A DNA stretch of 64,000 nt from the NCBI RefSeq assembly GCF_020360975.1, contig NW_025408667.1, positions 10,726,001-10,790,000 on the forward strand. The letters are read 5' to 3'. The DNA comes from Hirsutella rhossiliensis (taxonomy: Eukaryota > Ascomycota > Sordariomycetes > Hypocreales > Ophiocordycipitaceae). Shown in pieces: positions 30,081-42,173 of the stretch. Position 1 is the stretch's first letter. The number at the start of each line of letters is the position of its first letter. Position numbers and translations under genes: made by a program. The notes beneath the pieces are model-generated. The model saw nothing but the letters and a program-made list of their open reading frames with translations. It was not told where the DNA came from and did no database searches.

Positions 30081-31337
30081 ATGTGGAATACATTCCACTC
30101 TTCGCTCACGCCCTGGCTTCAGAACAATTACCAGCGTCTCCTCCCTGGGGACAAGATGGGCGCCATTGACAGCCTGCTTCGTAAAGCCGACGAAGATGGG
30201 GTCAAAGTCTTTGGTGTCACCCCGACCGTCCTCCCTGGACGGGGAATCGGGATGGTGGCTACTCGCGACCTGGAAGTATGTTGAGCGATCTCCCCCACGA
30301 CTTCACGTCTGACGAGTCGCCAGAAAGGGAAGGTTATCGTGACTATACCTGTCCAGGCTATTCGCAGCCTACACACAGTCCCGGGGGATATTTCTCGCAG
30401 ACTTTCCCAAGACATGTCCACTCATGGCCTTCTGGCTGCTGAGCTTGCACTGCGCCGTGATGCTGCGGCGGATTGGGCCAGTATCGTGCCACAATGGACT
30501 GATTTTGAAGCAACGATGCCGATGTTGTGGCCCGAAGAGCTCCAGAGCATACTCCCTGCGGAAGCCAAGAGCCTTTTGACCAAACAATGCAGCCGGTTCG
30601 AAATCGATTGGAAGATGTTCAGTGACGGCTTTCCGGACGAACTGCGGCGAGATTACTTGTATGCATGGCTTCTCGTCAACACGAGGACATTCTATTTCGA
30701 GACGCCGTCTATGGTGGCGTTCCCATGGCACGACCGGTTAGCATTACTTCCGATCGCCGACCTATTCAATCACGCGGATACGGGCTGTTCCGTTTCATTC
30801 TCGACGGAGGGTTACGACATTACCGCAGACCGTCCGTATTGCACAGGCGATGAAATACTCACGTCATACGGAGAGCATTCCAACGACTTCTTACTTGCGG
30901 AGTACGGATTCGTCTTGGGGGAGAATCAACACGACAAACTGTGTCTTGATGACGTTATTCTCCCGAGGTTGACCCCAGACCAGAAATCTGAATTGAAGGA
31001 ACATGGGTACTTGGGAGACTTCATGCTTCACGCTGGGTCCAGGAGGAGCGACAATAGTTGGGTTGCGTTGCGGCTGCTGTCCTGCGTCAATGCTGACTGG
31101 CAGAGCTACATAGATGGTGAGGAGGATGAAGAAGGTACGCTCGAAAAAGCTGCTGAGCAGCTACCACACTTGTTCGAGGAATACTTGTGCAGAATCGAGG
31201 AAACACTGGGTTTCATTCGTACGTTGCAGGTTGGCAAGGCATGTCAAAGAAACCTGCTTGTCCAGCGATGGGAACAAATTCAGGCCATCATTAGGCAGAG
31301 TGTGGAAGATCAAGCATTCAAGCTTCTGCCGAATTAA
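30081..31337 (+). CDS. SET-domain protein, RLSMT/SETD3-like lysine methyltransferase
   Basis: Two exons, 30081-30275 and 30324-31337 (intron 30276-30323, phase 0), give 402 residues. The N-terminus opens the split SET domain (VLPGRGIGMVATRDLEKGKVIVTIP). After the iSET insert come LPIADLFNHADTGCSVSF, which carries the NH motif, and GDEILTSYGEHSNDFLLAEYGF, with the catalytic-type Tyr. The C-terminal half is helical like the Rubisco-LSMT substrate-binding domain. Such enzymes methylate lysines on non-histone proteins; the fungal substrate cannot be told. Cytosolic or nuclear; no signal peptide. Confidence 0.85.
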
Positions 31338-31693
31338 TGGCAATATCCACAGTGGCGCAGGCGGTCAGCGGATGCTGCGATTCAAAGTGGAGATGAATGA
31401 CATAATCAACTCTGGATTGTTCGCAAAGCATCCGCAGCAACATCATCCAGCCTATCTGCGCTGGTATCGCGCCCCGAAAGGAAGGACCACCGAGTCAACA
31501 AGCGCCCGATGATTCACCTCCCTGCTTGCTCTGCATATCACTTAAATAGCGGTCAGTAAAATCCATCAACACCAATGAAATCAGCCTCATTTGGTTCAAT
31601 CTAACGGCCTGCCTCCGGACAGCCATTCGAGGCTTCTCAGCTTGGTAAACACCTAAGGACCCGGCCGACACGACCCATCGCGCGGACACGATC

Positions 31694-32776
31694 ATGGCCA
31701 AATGGAAGCCGACAGTACAACAGTTGGAGAGTGCTCTGGGATACGGAGTTGAACCAGCTGCCAGCTCCGGGCATCGTGTCTACTCTGATCTCACCCCAGT
31801 TCCTGATGGCGTGTACGAGCGAACTGAGAGGGAATATCGCGAAATGCGAAGATTGCAGAAGACACGATATCGCGAAAACCCATCCGCAAAGCCGCCCATG
31901 GAGGATGGGGAGTCACAGGCAATTTCAGACGCAGACAACACAGTTACAGTCACTCGATCAAGCCTCGCCGGGTTTTACAAGTTCTTCGTTGATATCCAGT
32001 ATGGTTTTGGTCTTCATATACCATTCCTACTTACGGAAGCGGAAGCAAACAGCATTCTTCATACTGCGAAGCTATGCCAGACCTTAAATTTTCGCGAAGA
32101 CCAGGCCAAATGCATCGCGCAACAGCCGCATCCCGAACCAATACGATACAATACCCACTTTTTGGGTCTGCCTCCTGAAATACGCGAAAAGATTTACGTT
32201 TTTGCGTTTAAAGGGTCTGTCTGGCGCACTGAGGAACGACGGTACAATGTTTGCCAAGCAATTGGTGACTTCAGCGGCTTCTTAATCCCTTTTGGTGACG
32301 ACTACACGCTCCTGCGGGTCAACAAACAGATTCGCCAGGAAGCATTGCCGTTAGCATACCGCTATACAGCATTCCATCTGGCCGATATAGAGGATGTGAC
32401 GCGACTTCTCGTCGCAGTCGGACGCGTAGGGCGGCAAAATATCGAGGCTTTGGAGTTCGCATGGGAGAGTGCAGTTGATCACGACCTCAACTGGCGCAGG
32501 CACCCAGAGTCCGAGACCAATCACCTCATACTGCCATCGCGGCATGTACCCGCGTGTGTCCAACTCCTCAAGCAGTGCGGGAGGCTGAGGTCGTTGCGCC
32601 TCAAATTCGAAAGTTATATGATGGAAGATGTCCCTGAGGCGACATTTCTGTCTGACCCTGGCCTTTCATCGCTTTGTTCGATCCAAGTCGAGCGAATCGA
32701 AATTATGAATCCCGACGACCAGCCATTGAACGAATATAGCATCGCTCAATGGCTGAAGAGCGAAATGACAAGGTAA
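31694..32776 (+). CDS. 2EXR/F-box-like domain protein (360 aa)
   Basis: A single exon. The centre reads FLGLPPEIREKIYVFAF, the fungal 2EXR/F-box-like helix block, followed by LLRVNKQIRQEALPLAYRYTAFHL, the typical second conserved block of these proteins. The N-terminal 120 residues are charged and probably partly disordered. Proteins of this large fungal family are mostly uncharacterised. It lies about 360 bp downstream of the SET gene on the same strand, with no evident functional link. Confidence 0.8.
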   Translation: MAKWKPTVQQLESALGYGVEPAASSGHRVYSDLTPVPDGVYERTEREYREMRRLQKTRYRENPSAKPPMEDGESQAISDADNTVTVTRSSLAGFYKFFVDIQYGFGLHIPFLLTEAEANSILHTAKLCQTLNFREDQAKCIAQQPHPEPIRYNTHFLGLPPEIREKIYVFAFKGSVWRTEERRYNVCQAIGDFSGFLIPFGDDYTLLRVNKQIRQEALPLAYRYTAFHLADIEDVTRLLVAVGRVGRQNIEALEFAWESAVDHDLNWRRHPESETNHLILPSRHVPACVQLLKQCGRLRSLRLKFESYMMEDVPEATFLSDPGLSSLCSIQVERIEIMNPDDQPLNEYSIAQWLKSEMTR

Positions 32777-33003
32777 ACTCTACACAACCAAGGATGCAGC
32801 TGCGGGGTGCGTACCTGCTGCATCTGGTGGTATAAGTTTATATGAGCATCAAAAATAGATTTTGTCGTCAATTCGAGGGTGTCGTGTCCGCTTCGCCTGC
32901 AAACGGAGGTCGCCACCCAACAAGGTGAAGGTGTGTATATGATAGATGTCGAGACCTCCTCGTCGCGATCGACGTCCGGATAGGATATGCGGAGCTATAT
33001 GGA

Positions 33004-33591
33004 CTATTCGTTCGGCTCGTTCGGCTCGTTCGGCTCGTCCGCGTCTTGATCTATATCGGGGTTCGGTTCGCTATGGATAAGGTCGTCGAGGCTCAGAGTC
33101 TTCGATGTTGCGGCAGTCGCCACATCCGACAGTTTCGCTATGGAGGGGCGGGTTTTAGGTCGCTTGCGAGGATCCCAGGCGCACACCTCACATCGCTTCA
33201 GGAGGAATATAACATCTGCGCGCAAGATACCGTAGTAGTTGCTGCTGATGCCCTTCCACGTTGCATCCCAGCCAGCGTGGCCGTTGCCCATATGTACCGC
33301 TCCTACCACATCCATTATCTTATCCTCCGTAACCACTCTCCGTATACTACCCTGCTCCCCCTTTGGTAGCGACGTCAAGGCTTGCTTTTCGGCGTCCCAC
33401 GCGAATGACTTTCTGACATAATGACGACGGCTGGACTCCCGCTGTGAGTCAGGGTATGTTGTGGCGTCGATTAGCCATTTGATCAGGTTGATCTGATCGG
33501 TTTCCGACACCCGGCGAGCATTAGGATTGGCTCGTAAGTACTCGACGAACTCGTTTCGTGCACCGAGAGAAAATAGATGATCATGGTCCAT
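33004..33591 (-). CDS. Orphan integrase zinc-binding (H2C2) protein
   Basis: A 195-residue single exon. The block VHMGNGHAGWDATWKGISSNYYG followed by FLLKRCEVCAWD matches the HHCC (H2C2) zinc finger at the N-terminus of retroviral-type integrases. No catalytic DDE core follows; the ORF instead ends in a Glu/Asp/Pro tail with three EPN repeats encoded by a 9-nt tandem unit (33006-33034). Fungal genomes carry such stand-alone proteins, possibly domesticated from integrases. Function unknown. It diverges from the STAND gene at 33795, leaving a 200 bp shared promoter region with a perfect palindrome. Confidence 0.75.
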   Translation of the reverse strand: MDHDHLFSLGARNEFVEYLRANPNARRVSETDQINLIKWLIDATTYPDSQRESSRRHYVRKSFAWDAEKQALTSLPKGEQGSIRRVVTEDKIMDVVGAVHMGNGHAGWDATWKGISSNYYGILRADVIFLLKRCEVCAWDPRKRPKTRPSIAKLSDVATAATSKTLSLDDLIHSEPNPDIDQDADEPNEPNEPNE

Positions 33592-33672
33592 GGCGCCTCA
33601 CGTCCAGAGAGAATCGCGATCCAGAAAAAATCCAAACCCCACTCCGCTCGACTCTAGGCGTACAATAAACGC

Positions 33673-33700
33673 TCGACTGGAGGCGTACGCCTCCAGTCGA
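33673..33700. promoter_or_regulatory. 28 bp perfect palindrome between divergent genes
   Basis: The sequence TCGACTGGAGGCGT is followed directly by its own reverse complement. A partial repeat (CTCGACTCTAGGCGTA) lies 25 bp to the left. It sits in the 200 bp region between the H2C2 gene and the STAND gene, so it could be a binding site for a dimeric factor or a small transposon footprint. Confidence 0.6.
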
Positions 33701-33794
33701 TGACGCCCCGCTCCCATCCCATCCGCGGTTTTGAGCACGGAGTTCTGGGTCCTTTCTGAAGTAAGCAAGCTCACAACTGTCACCGAATGCCATA

Positions 33795-36700
33795 ATGGCA
33801 GCCACTGTGCAACCGATTGCAGGCGCTCCATCTGAGCTGGGGCTCCTATGGCAAACAGCCATCGACACATATACTGACATCACAGGGAACAGGCATTTTC
33901 TGACGGCGAAACATACGGCCAGTATTGGCCAGGTTCTAGCTGAGGTCGAGGGGATGGAAAGATCTTTTAAAGGTCAACGGCACGACGGCTCGAAGTTGGC
34001 ACGCTTCAGGAGTCTTGTCAATGCGAGCCTGACGCCGATTCAAGCTTTGGGGGAGGTCGTGGCTCACGCAAGTAAAGCTGTATGAGGAGCTATCACATCA
34101 ATCTCTCGGGATTGCACTGATCAAGATCAGGTTTTCCCCCCCAGCGAGGCTATATTCGCTGCCGTCCGATGTTTGATCCAGGTACGGACCTGGCGTCTGC
34201 ATCGTGTGCTACACTAAATCGCTCCAGGCTGCAATGAACGTGTCCAGCGACTACGATAGGCTCGTGGATTTCTTCCAAGATGTGGAATCATACCTCAAAG
34301 GGATAGAGATATGGGAAACTCAGGTACCGTCAGTACCGCAGCTGAGCGATGCAATAATAGCAGTGTTCAGCTCCGTCCTTGTGCTTTGTGGATTGTATAC
34401 GAGGTATATCAGCAAGAAGCGCGTCGGTACGTACCCAACCGTCACGTTGTGGGAGCGCAGAATCACTTGCCTTTTGACTATACTATGTGTGCCTGAGCTT
34501 TGATTGCCGAGGGCAATGCAGAGCCACACAGCTAATTGATGTCCAGTCAAGGCCTTCCGGAGCCTACTGTCCGGCGAGGATACTGAGCTCAAAGGTGCTC
34601 ATCAAGCCTTCCAGAAAGCCGTCCAGGGTGGACGAGACATTGTGCAAAATGCAACGCTCTCCACTGCTGAGAAGACGAAGTTCAACATGCAAGCAGTCCA
34701 CGTCGATGTACGGAAGACCCTGTCTGAGGTGGAACGCTTGGTAGAGAACATGAGTTCCATCACTCTAAGCACAGCACAGCCTTTGAACGGTCAGCGCCAG
34801 TCCCCCATACATGACTATGGCCGTGTCTGACGACAGGTCTCAGCCCAGGAGCGAGACGATACTCTCAGGTGGCTTTCCAACCTTGACTTCCAACAGTATC
34901 AAAGAGAGACTGTTGCGAAACACCATAAGGGTACAGGTGAATGGCTACTGAACACAGGCGCATTTCAAAACTGGGTACATGGTACCCAGCAGTCAACCCT
35001 GTGGTGTCCCGGAAATCGTATGTGCGCCGCCCAATCTTTTGTGTGCCGTCCGCTAAGCACTTCTTGATCAGCTGGTGCTGGGAAAACTGTGATGATGTAT
35101 GATGCGACCCGGGACGCTCTTGGTCATGATATCCCAGCTGATCGCAAGATAGGTCGGCGGCGATCTGCTATGTTGAAGCCAATACACAAGGCTCAAATGC
35201 GTCAATAGCTCACGTGTACTGCAACTACAAAGACCGTAGGACACACGACGTCTCAACCATTTGGTCCAGCATCATACGACAATTCGCGGAGCAGTGCGAT
35301 CCTTTTCCTGCCGAAGTGCATGCCTTTCGCAATGAATTTATAAGAAAGAGATCGGACCCTGTCGAAGATGATCTTCTCTCGCTCGTCCGTGACCTATCGA
35401 AACGGTTCAATAAAGCCTTTGTGTTCATCGATGCTTTGGTATGCCGGAAACATCGAATCATTGAATCTGTCATTCAGACTAACATAACCGTCTAATGCAT
35501 AGGATGAATGTCCGGGGGAAAGCCGCAACGCCTTCATCCTTTCCGCCGCAAAGGTTGAATCTATTCTTCGGTTGTTCATAACTTCTCGGCCTAGTGTGGA
35601 GCTCGACGAAACCTTCTCGAACCTGAGACGCATAGAGGTTGCAGCCCAGGCAGATGATATTCGCTCGTATTTGGAGCATAGACTTAACACGAACGCAAAT
35701 ATTCGTGCGCTTTCGGTTCAGGACCCGAGGCTGAAAAGTACGATACTCCAAAGGCTCCTGGAACAGGCCAATGGAATGTAGGCGCAACGAGAAGATTGAT
35801 TGCCGGATGGAGGGACTGCAGAACTAACTCGATGACCTAGGTTTCTCCTGGCCCATCTCCAGATTGAGAATATATGCCAAAAACGACGACTTCTAGACGT
35901 TCGCAGAGCCCTCGACACCCTCGCCAAAGACGTGCATCAGTTTTATGATGACTCTTTGAGAAGGATAGAGGAATTAAAGGAGTATGACAAGGACTTCGCA
36001 TTGCGCGTACTGTCCTTCGTATTTTACGCTCGAAGACCACTGTCCAGAGATGAGCTTATCCATGCCTTGAGCGTCGAGCCTGGGGCGACTGGCCTGGATA
36101 GTGATGCACTGTACCCCAAGGTCCTCCTCTTCTCCGCGTCTTCCGGCCTCATCCGTGTTGATGACAAAAGCAGTAGCGTGCATCTCGCTCACCATACACT
36201 ACACGAGCATCTTGACAGGTTCTGCCAGAGGCTGCTGATGGATCGCGAAGGAGAGCTTGCTACGGCTTGTCTCACCTACCTCTTGTTTGAACAATTTAGA
36301 GCCGGTCCCTGTGATAAAGTGGCCGACATGGTTGGACGCTTAAGTCAATACTGTCTCCTCGAGTATGCATGCCAGTACTGGCCGTCTCATGCGACCAACT
36401 TCATGGGCGGCGAGGTCACGACCTTAGCTCTTTCCCTCCTCAGCGAGAAGGACAGGGTGGCTACATGCGCACAACTATTGCATCTTCCTCGTCACCGGGT
36501 CGGCGATTGGCATGAGAAGTACCCCCGCGACTTCACTTGCCTTCACGCCGCCGCCTACTGGGGCTTGGACAAAGTACTGGTACTATTGATGGAAACAGGT
36601 GTGGACGCTGATTGTCAAGATAGCAACGGCGCAACGCCGTTGCTTTTGGCTGCCAAGTACGGCCATACTGAAACAGCGACGCAGCTACTCGATACAACTT

Positions 36701-38712
36701 CCGACGTGGACTTTTGCAACAACTCCGGCGAGACAGCATTGATATTGGCGGCTAGATATGGGCATGAAGCGATTGTACGAGTGGCGCTGGAACGAGGTGC
36801 AAACTCCGTGGCTGAAGACTTTGAGGGGTGGACAGCGCTTCATTGGGCGATTATGAGACGCCACGACAACATCTCCAAAATACTCCTGAGCAGAATTGCT
36901 TCCAACCAGTCGGACAAGTTGCAACACAACAAGGCACTGATTCTGGCGGCAGAAGCTGGCAACCCCGCAACAATACAAATGCTCTTGGACGAGGGAGCGG
37001 AGGTCGACTACGCCGACGATCAAGACAGTACACCATTGCACTGGGCAGTACCCTTGGGCCATATGGAGGCCGCTCGTGTCCTCCTGAGCCGAGGCGCAGA
37101 TCCAGGCTCAAGGGACCGCTACGATCACACTCCAGTGCATTGGGCTGTGCCTCACCCCGCCATTGCGCGGTTGCTCGCAAGTCACGGCGCTAACGTGCGA
37201 GCTACCAACCGAACGGCACAAAGCGCTCTTCTTTGGGCCGCGCTTGCCGGAAAGACCGACGCAGTGGAAACGCTAATACAGCTTGGCGCCGAAATCGATG
37301 GTGGCGACCGTTGGAACTTCACGGCATTACATGCAGCAGCCTTGCAAGGACACGGTGCCATTGTGCGTATCCTCTTGAGTGAGGGAGCAAGTGCCAATAA
37401 GCGTGACGTGGATGGATGGACAGCATTGGACGCAGCAGTGTTGACGGGGAGAAGTGACGTGGTTGAGCTGCTTGTTAGCCCTACGGACAATGGGCGTGAT
37501 ATTGCTACTCAAGCCGCGAAACGGCTGGACGATGTCGACATGCGGTCTCTGATGGAGGAAATGGCCGCTAGGAAGTCGGTCGGAAGCACTGTTGTTAGTG
37601 GACTTCGTTCAGCCATCAACAGCGAACACGACCTGCGGTTGCGGGAACTACTCGCCAGCGGCGCTCAAACTGACATCGATGCCGAGGACGAACTGTGTGG
37701 TTCTACAGCACTTACCTACGCAGCTTGGTTCGGCAAGGAGGAGATTGTTCGCTTGCTTCTGGATCACGGGGCAGATGTCGACCTATGCGAGCGGAGCGGC
37801 CGCACCGCGCTCCACTGGGCGGCCGAGAGTGGTTACCCTGAGATGGTGGAGGATTTGGTTGAGAGGGGCGCAACGGTTGATATAACGGTGTTTGGATGGA
37901 CGGCAATGCTCCTCGCGGCAAGAACGTGGCAGACTCGAATTGTTCTCTACCTCGCTGAGCATGGAGCAGACGTGGGCGCCAAAGACTTTCACGGGCGTAC
38001 CGCGTTGCACTGGAGCTGCATACATGGCGACATGTATCTTGCGGAGGAACTCATCCGCCTAGGCGCCAATGTTGACGATGAAGACTATTGTGGACAAACG
38101 GCGCTACATTGGGCCGTAGCCGGTAGGTATTATTCCATCGCAAGGATGATGCTGCGCCGCAACGCAACGGCTAGGTTGCAGGCGTCTGACGGATCTACGG
38201 CGCTCCATCTGGCGGCTTACGTCGGCCAATTGGACATGGCGACACTCTTGGTAGAATGGGAAGAAAAGCAAGAAAGTCGAGGGACAGGATGCGAAACGAC
38301 AAATGTTTCGTGCGTGGATAGTGACGGCTTCACTGCCCTCGACATGGCGGAACTCACCGGCAATATGCAAGTGGCGCAAGTCCTCAGACGGCAGTACACG
38401 AATGGAAACCCCCGCGATGACTCTCACAACCTTATCACCGAGGGGCAATTGGCAGACGGTTCACGAACTCAGCATCAGCTCAGACCACCACTCTTAGATA
38501 TCTCGAAAGACAAAGAAAACGACTACGTGAGCAGCAACAGCTTCGCCGAAGGCCTGGGAAGGAGACTCATCGGCCGTCAGGCACGCCAGTGGCTACAACA
38601 GAGACGAATGAGCGTCTGCGTCTCTTCGCCATCCAATGGACCAGCCATTGGGCTTTTGGGCATCCCTGCTCCTGTTCAATCTACAGAATCGGGAAGTAGA
38701 TCATCCAGCTGA
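33795..38712 (+). CDS. NACHT-ankyrin STAND (NLR-like) protein
   Basis: Nine exons: 33795-34079, 34131-34181, 34228-34426, 34547-34789, 34844-35017, 35072-35152, 35209-35438, 35503-35777 and 35841-38712; total 4410 nt, 1469 residues. The N-terminal about 260 residues are the helical fungal STAND N-domain. Walker A is NPGAGKTVM (across the fifth intron), Walker B is AFVFIDALDECPGESR (across the seventh), then a winged-helix-like region (VLSFVFYARRPLSRDELIHAL). About 18 ankyrin repeats follow from FTCLHAAAYWG. Such proteins act in non-self recognition and regulated cell death. The intron 35153-35208 has a weak donor (GTCGGC), but it restores AHVYCNYKDR. No disruption is needed to read the gene. 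Confidence 0.88.
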
Positions 38713-39179
38713 AGTTGGTCTCTGCGCCTAAAGTTCGTCCATAAGCAACCTATCGGCATTTTCCCGTAGAAATCAATATAGGGTCACAGGTCTCACTTGC
38801 TCATAACGCTGAGCTGCTGCCAGGTGTATCTAGATGCCCCAACTTAGGGCTCCCGTCTGACTTTCTTGAATACTATTGTGTATAGCCGCCGGATTTGTCG
38901 AAACATTTCAGGGTTTGAGCGCATACATCCTCACTGGGAGAAGCCTCCTCGGTGGAATTTCAGGGAATCCGCGCTATTGCTCCGTCCTCACCAGCTTCAG
39001 CCCTGCCGCTTCAAAGAGATCCCAAAACGTTCATCTCGCCTGCTGAGCGGCTGTCTGTCGTCCTTGGTCGTCGAGAAGGTATTTGAAGAAGCAACGAACG
39101 CGGAAGTCTTCGAACTCCAAACAAGTAAGCAAGAGGTTAAGCGCTTCTTAACTGCTGCGTCCAGTGTGGCTAACAATCA
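38713..39179. other. Non-coding gap after the STAND gene
   Basis: About 470 bp holding the 3' end of the STAND gene. A plus-strand open frame at 38866-39186 has no domain and poor coding character. Nothing further is supported. Confidence 0.5.
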
Positions 39180-40270
39180 AGCTTGAACTTGACAAGCTTC
39201 AATCGAGTTCGGTTGTCGACTAGACAGCGATGTCCACGCGGCATCCGTAAATGACACCTGTGGATTGCTCTGAACGGAGGATACTGGAGTAGACAAGGCC
39301 TCGAGCTGTCGTCGGACCTGACCAAGCTCGTCTTCGTGCTGCTCGCAATCGCGTCAAGCTCGTCACGCAAATGCTTCATTTCATCGCCCGTCTCTTTCAT
39401 GCGCTGGCTTAGCTCTTGGATCATCCGTTTATGTCCATTGATGGCCTCATTTTGCTCGACGATCGCTCGGCCAAGTCCCTGGATCTCTTGATGGGACGCG
39501 CTCAGAAGGTCCAAGGTCTTCTGGAGCATCATCTGCGCTTCGCATTGTCCTATCTGCTGTATCTTCAAGTTGTCGCGTGGTATCTCAAATCTTGCTGCTA
39601 GGCTTCGCGACACGACTCGATCTTTTCATGGGCGTTGGAGCGGGCGGCGCGCCCTGCTCCACCATGGTCACGGCCTCAGCGACTCTTCCATGATAGAGCT
39701 CCTCAATTCTCCCGTTCGTGTGCTCGCACTCGCCTCGACCCATGGCGACCGTTCGGCACAGGCCAATGGATCCTTAGGCGTGCGCACTGACTGTATTGGC
39801 GCATGCGAGACGTGATCTGCCGGTAGGGGTGATAGATGAAGGCAAATTTTTTGAAGATTTTGAATGAAGGATGAATCAAATGAATTGAATTTTTTGGATC
39901 TTGATTCAAAATCTTCAAGCTCCAATTTTCGCGATTCAAGTTGGGTTTGGGCCAATTCAGGCCGTTCATGAATGGTTTGAAGGGATCCCCTAAACGAAGT
40001 GAATTTGGTGTGTACCTAAGCGATTGCAAAGATACCTCAAAAACGCCAATAAGTAGTATATACTGTAAGAGGCTGGCCCGGAGTTTATTCAACAAGCAGG
40101 TGCCTAGGTGTTGTCTATCTAGAACTACGGAGGAAAGAAAGCCGAGCTCGAGGCTTCGCCTCGAGTGCGAGCTTATATCACTCATCGTAGAATGTTCTCG
40201 CAGCATCCGGCTCCGCGGAGCGGGGCCAGGGCATGACCCGCGGGTCCACCAAGCCGGGTACAGCCCCTGA
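39180..40270 (-). mobile_element. Probable retroelement remnant (gag-like, degenerate)
   Basis: Minus-strand frames without a usable ATG include a coiled-coil stretch (KTLDLLSASHQEIQGLGRAI ... QELSQRMKETGDEMKHLRDE), preceded by a Ser/Thr-rich segment and an AT-rich segment. This order resembles gag regions of fungal retroelements. At the right edge, palindromes (CTCGAGGCTTCGCCTCGAG at 40146, GACCCGCGGGTC at 40235) and TATATATA at 40274 could be part of a terminal repeat, but no matching second repeat was found. Weak call. Confidence 0.3.
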
Positions 40271-40452
40271 CATATATATAGCCTTCAGAGAAACCTCTCG
40301 ATAATCCCGAATACTACAAAAATTACCTGTCCTAGGTAAATCGACCGAAAATAAGCACTTTCAAAAGCTTTGCCGAATCCTCAAAATACGACGGCACAAG
40401 TTCACAACGCGCTCCAATCCGCCATTGTACACGGTTACACGCCCGTATAGCC

Positions 40453-40797
40453 TCAATCCTCCGAAGCCTCCATTGTATCTGGACAGGGGGTTGATATCGT
40501 AGATTCATCGGCTTGGGAGGTAGGAGGTTTGTGGGTAGGGGGTTCGGTGGGAGCCTCAGCCTCGGTGGGAACTTCCGCAGCAGCAGGGGGTTGAGAAGGA
40601 AGATTCTCGTCTGAACGCATATTAGCATATACACATACAATGAGGGTATATTCACACCATCCATCCACCTGCTTGCCCGGAATGTTGTCTGGTCTCCAAA
40701 TAATACTATTGGCGAATGGCAGGATGTCATACTCCATGGCCGCCTTGATCAACGCCTGATCGATCTTATCTGTCACATGTAACTGGAAAGATGCCAT
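40453..40797 (-). CDS. Hypothetical 114-aa ORF
   Basis: The ATG at 40797 opens a frame beginning MASFQLHVTDKIDQALIKAA and ending in a Pro/Glu/Thr-rich tail (PTEAEAPTEPPTHKPPT). The composition change near residue 68 (NMRSDENLPSQPP) suggests a compact N-domain plus a disordered tail. I do not recognise it. It lies between a retroelement remnant and a broken pogo-like transposon and could belong to either. Confidence 0.3.
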   Translation of the reverse strand: MASFQLHVTDKIDQALIKAAMEYDILPFANSIIWRPDNIPGKQVDGWCEYTLIVCVYANMRSDENLPSQPPAAAEVPTEAEAPTEPPTHKPPTSQADESTISTPCPDTMEASED

Positions 40798-40929
40798 GCA
40801 TGTGAGGGTTATAGAGAGTGGAATTGGTCTTGACCACTGCCCAAGTCAAGGGGACGAAGGTCCCAGTTATATACACAAGAACGGTGCCCATGTGAGTCGA
40901 GACACCTCCTCGACTGGGGCGAAATGTCG

Positions 40930-42038
40930 CTTGACAGAGGGAACACCGCGACGATGATGTCAAATTTGATGCAATATTGGATGAAATCGAGGCCTGTATG
41001 CCCAGTGAAGCCGTCGATGACGAGAAGACGATGAATTCGCTCATTTTCCGGGATAAGGCGTGGCTCCGCCTCGAGGAAGGGATATTCGGGCTCTCTACAC
41101 CACTCATCTACCTACACCAAACCACTCCTCGAGGGACTTTCCGGTGCGTTGGGCACGGGCAGACCGCTTCCAAGACCATACATTAAACTGGTGTATCCAA
41201 TCAAACGTTATTTCACTGTTGCTGAAGCCTGTGTCGGATCTTGCGAATCGTATATCTTCGGGGGCGTTGATCTCGGCCCAAGACTCGCAAGGGAAGGTCT
41301 TGAACACCAGCCAAGGCGGGATCGTGTCCCCAACCGCGTTGGCAGCGGCAATAAGCGTACAAGACTCGCGATTCCCTGGGTCAGAGACTTGAGGGCGTTG
41401 ATGACGCGTTGTACGCACTATAACGACGTGAATGCGTTCTCGTAGACTTCCAATACGGATGCCGCACTCGTCTTCGTTCCAGACCTCTGAGGGCCGATTC
41501 CGTACGAGCTGATGATCTCCTTGAGCCTCGAGAAGAACTTCTCGACGTATGACACATCGTTGGCCTCAAATACCTTCCTGGACTTCTCTACGGCCTTTAA
41601 ATATGTGGTTCGAAGCTCTGGGTGGTCTTGAAGCCAACGACGATACCAGTTTTTGCCTGGTGGCTTCGCATTGGGGTTACGACGCTGAAGGAGCGTTAGA
41701 GCGGCCGATTCGACCTGTATCTTGCTCGCTGGGAAGCCAGAGCGTTGTAGCCATGTCACATAAGCGGCGATGGCATCGTCTTCGTCGTCTGAGAGCAGCC
41801 TTGGCCGGCCACGGCTTCGAACGCGACCCTGAAGCCATCGTGGATGCCGCTTGACGCCGTCGTGTACCGTAGAGCTCGGTACGCCGAATATCTGAGCCGC
41901 CTGCCGTATTGTGACTGCGTTGGGGAGCGCGCGGCGCGTCTGACGGCGCCGCCCTTGTGCGAGGGCATCGCGAGATCCTATAACTAGCTCCACAGCCCTT
42001 GACGTGGCCGTCGGCTCAAGCCCGACGTATTGAGACAT
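40930..42038 (-). pseudogene. Pogo-like transposase, truncated and frameshifted (P-a)
   Basis: From the ATG at 42038 the frame reads RQAAQIFGVPSSTVHDGVKR (helix-turn-helix) and KNWYRRWLQDHPELRTTYLK (CENP-B-like DNA-binding block), closely matching P-b. A frameshift occurs near the NEDECGI position (about 41470). Later blocks SDPGNRESCTLIAAANAVGD and FIQYCIKFDII are in other frames. Homology is lost after AVFP, before the final catalytic Asp. Dead copy. Confidence 0.85.
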
Positions 42039-42173
42039 TGAAACACGTGCTGCGCATCACGCGTTCTTGTGTTTTGGTGGGAATGCGCAGTAATTACGAA
42101 GCAGCTACGATAGCGGGGCTGTAGGCGCACGTCCGGGAATTTTGGGGCTGTCCGGCAATTTTGGGCCCAACTA

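Noticed and set aside
40048..40274. Solo LTR of a Copia/Gypsy element
   Set aside because: TG...CA limits, primer-binding site and a second LTR could not be shown; only hairpins and a TATA-like run are visible.
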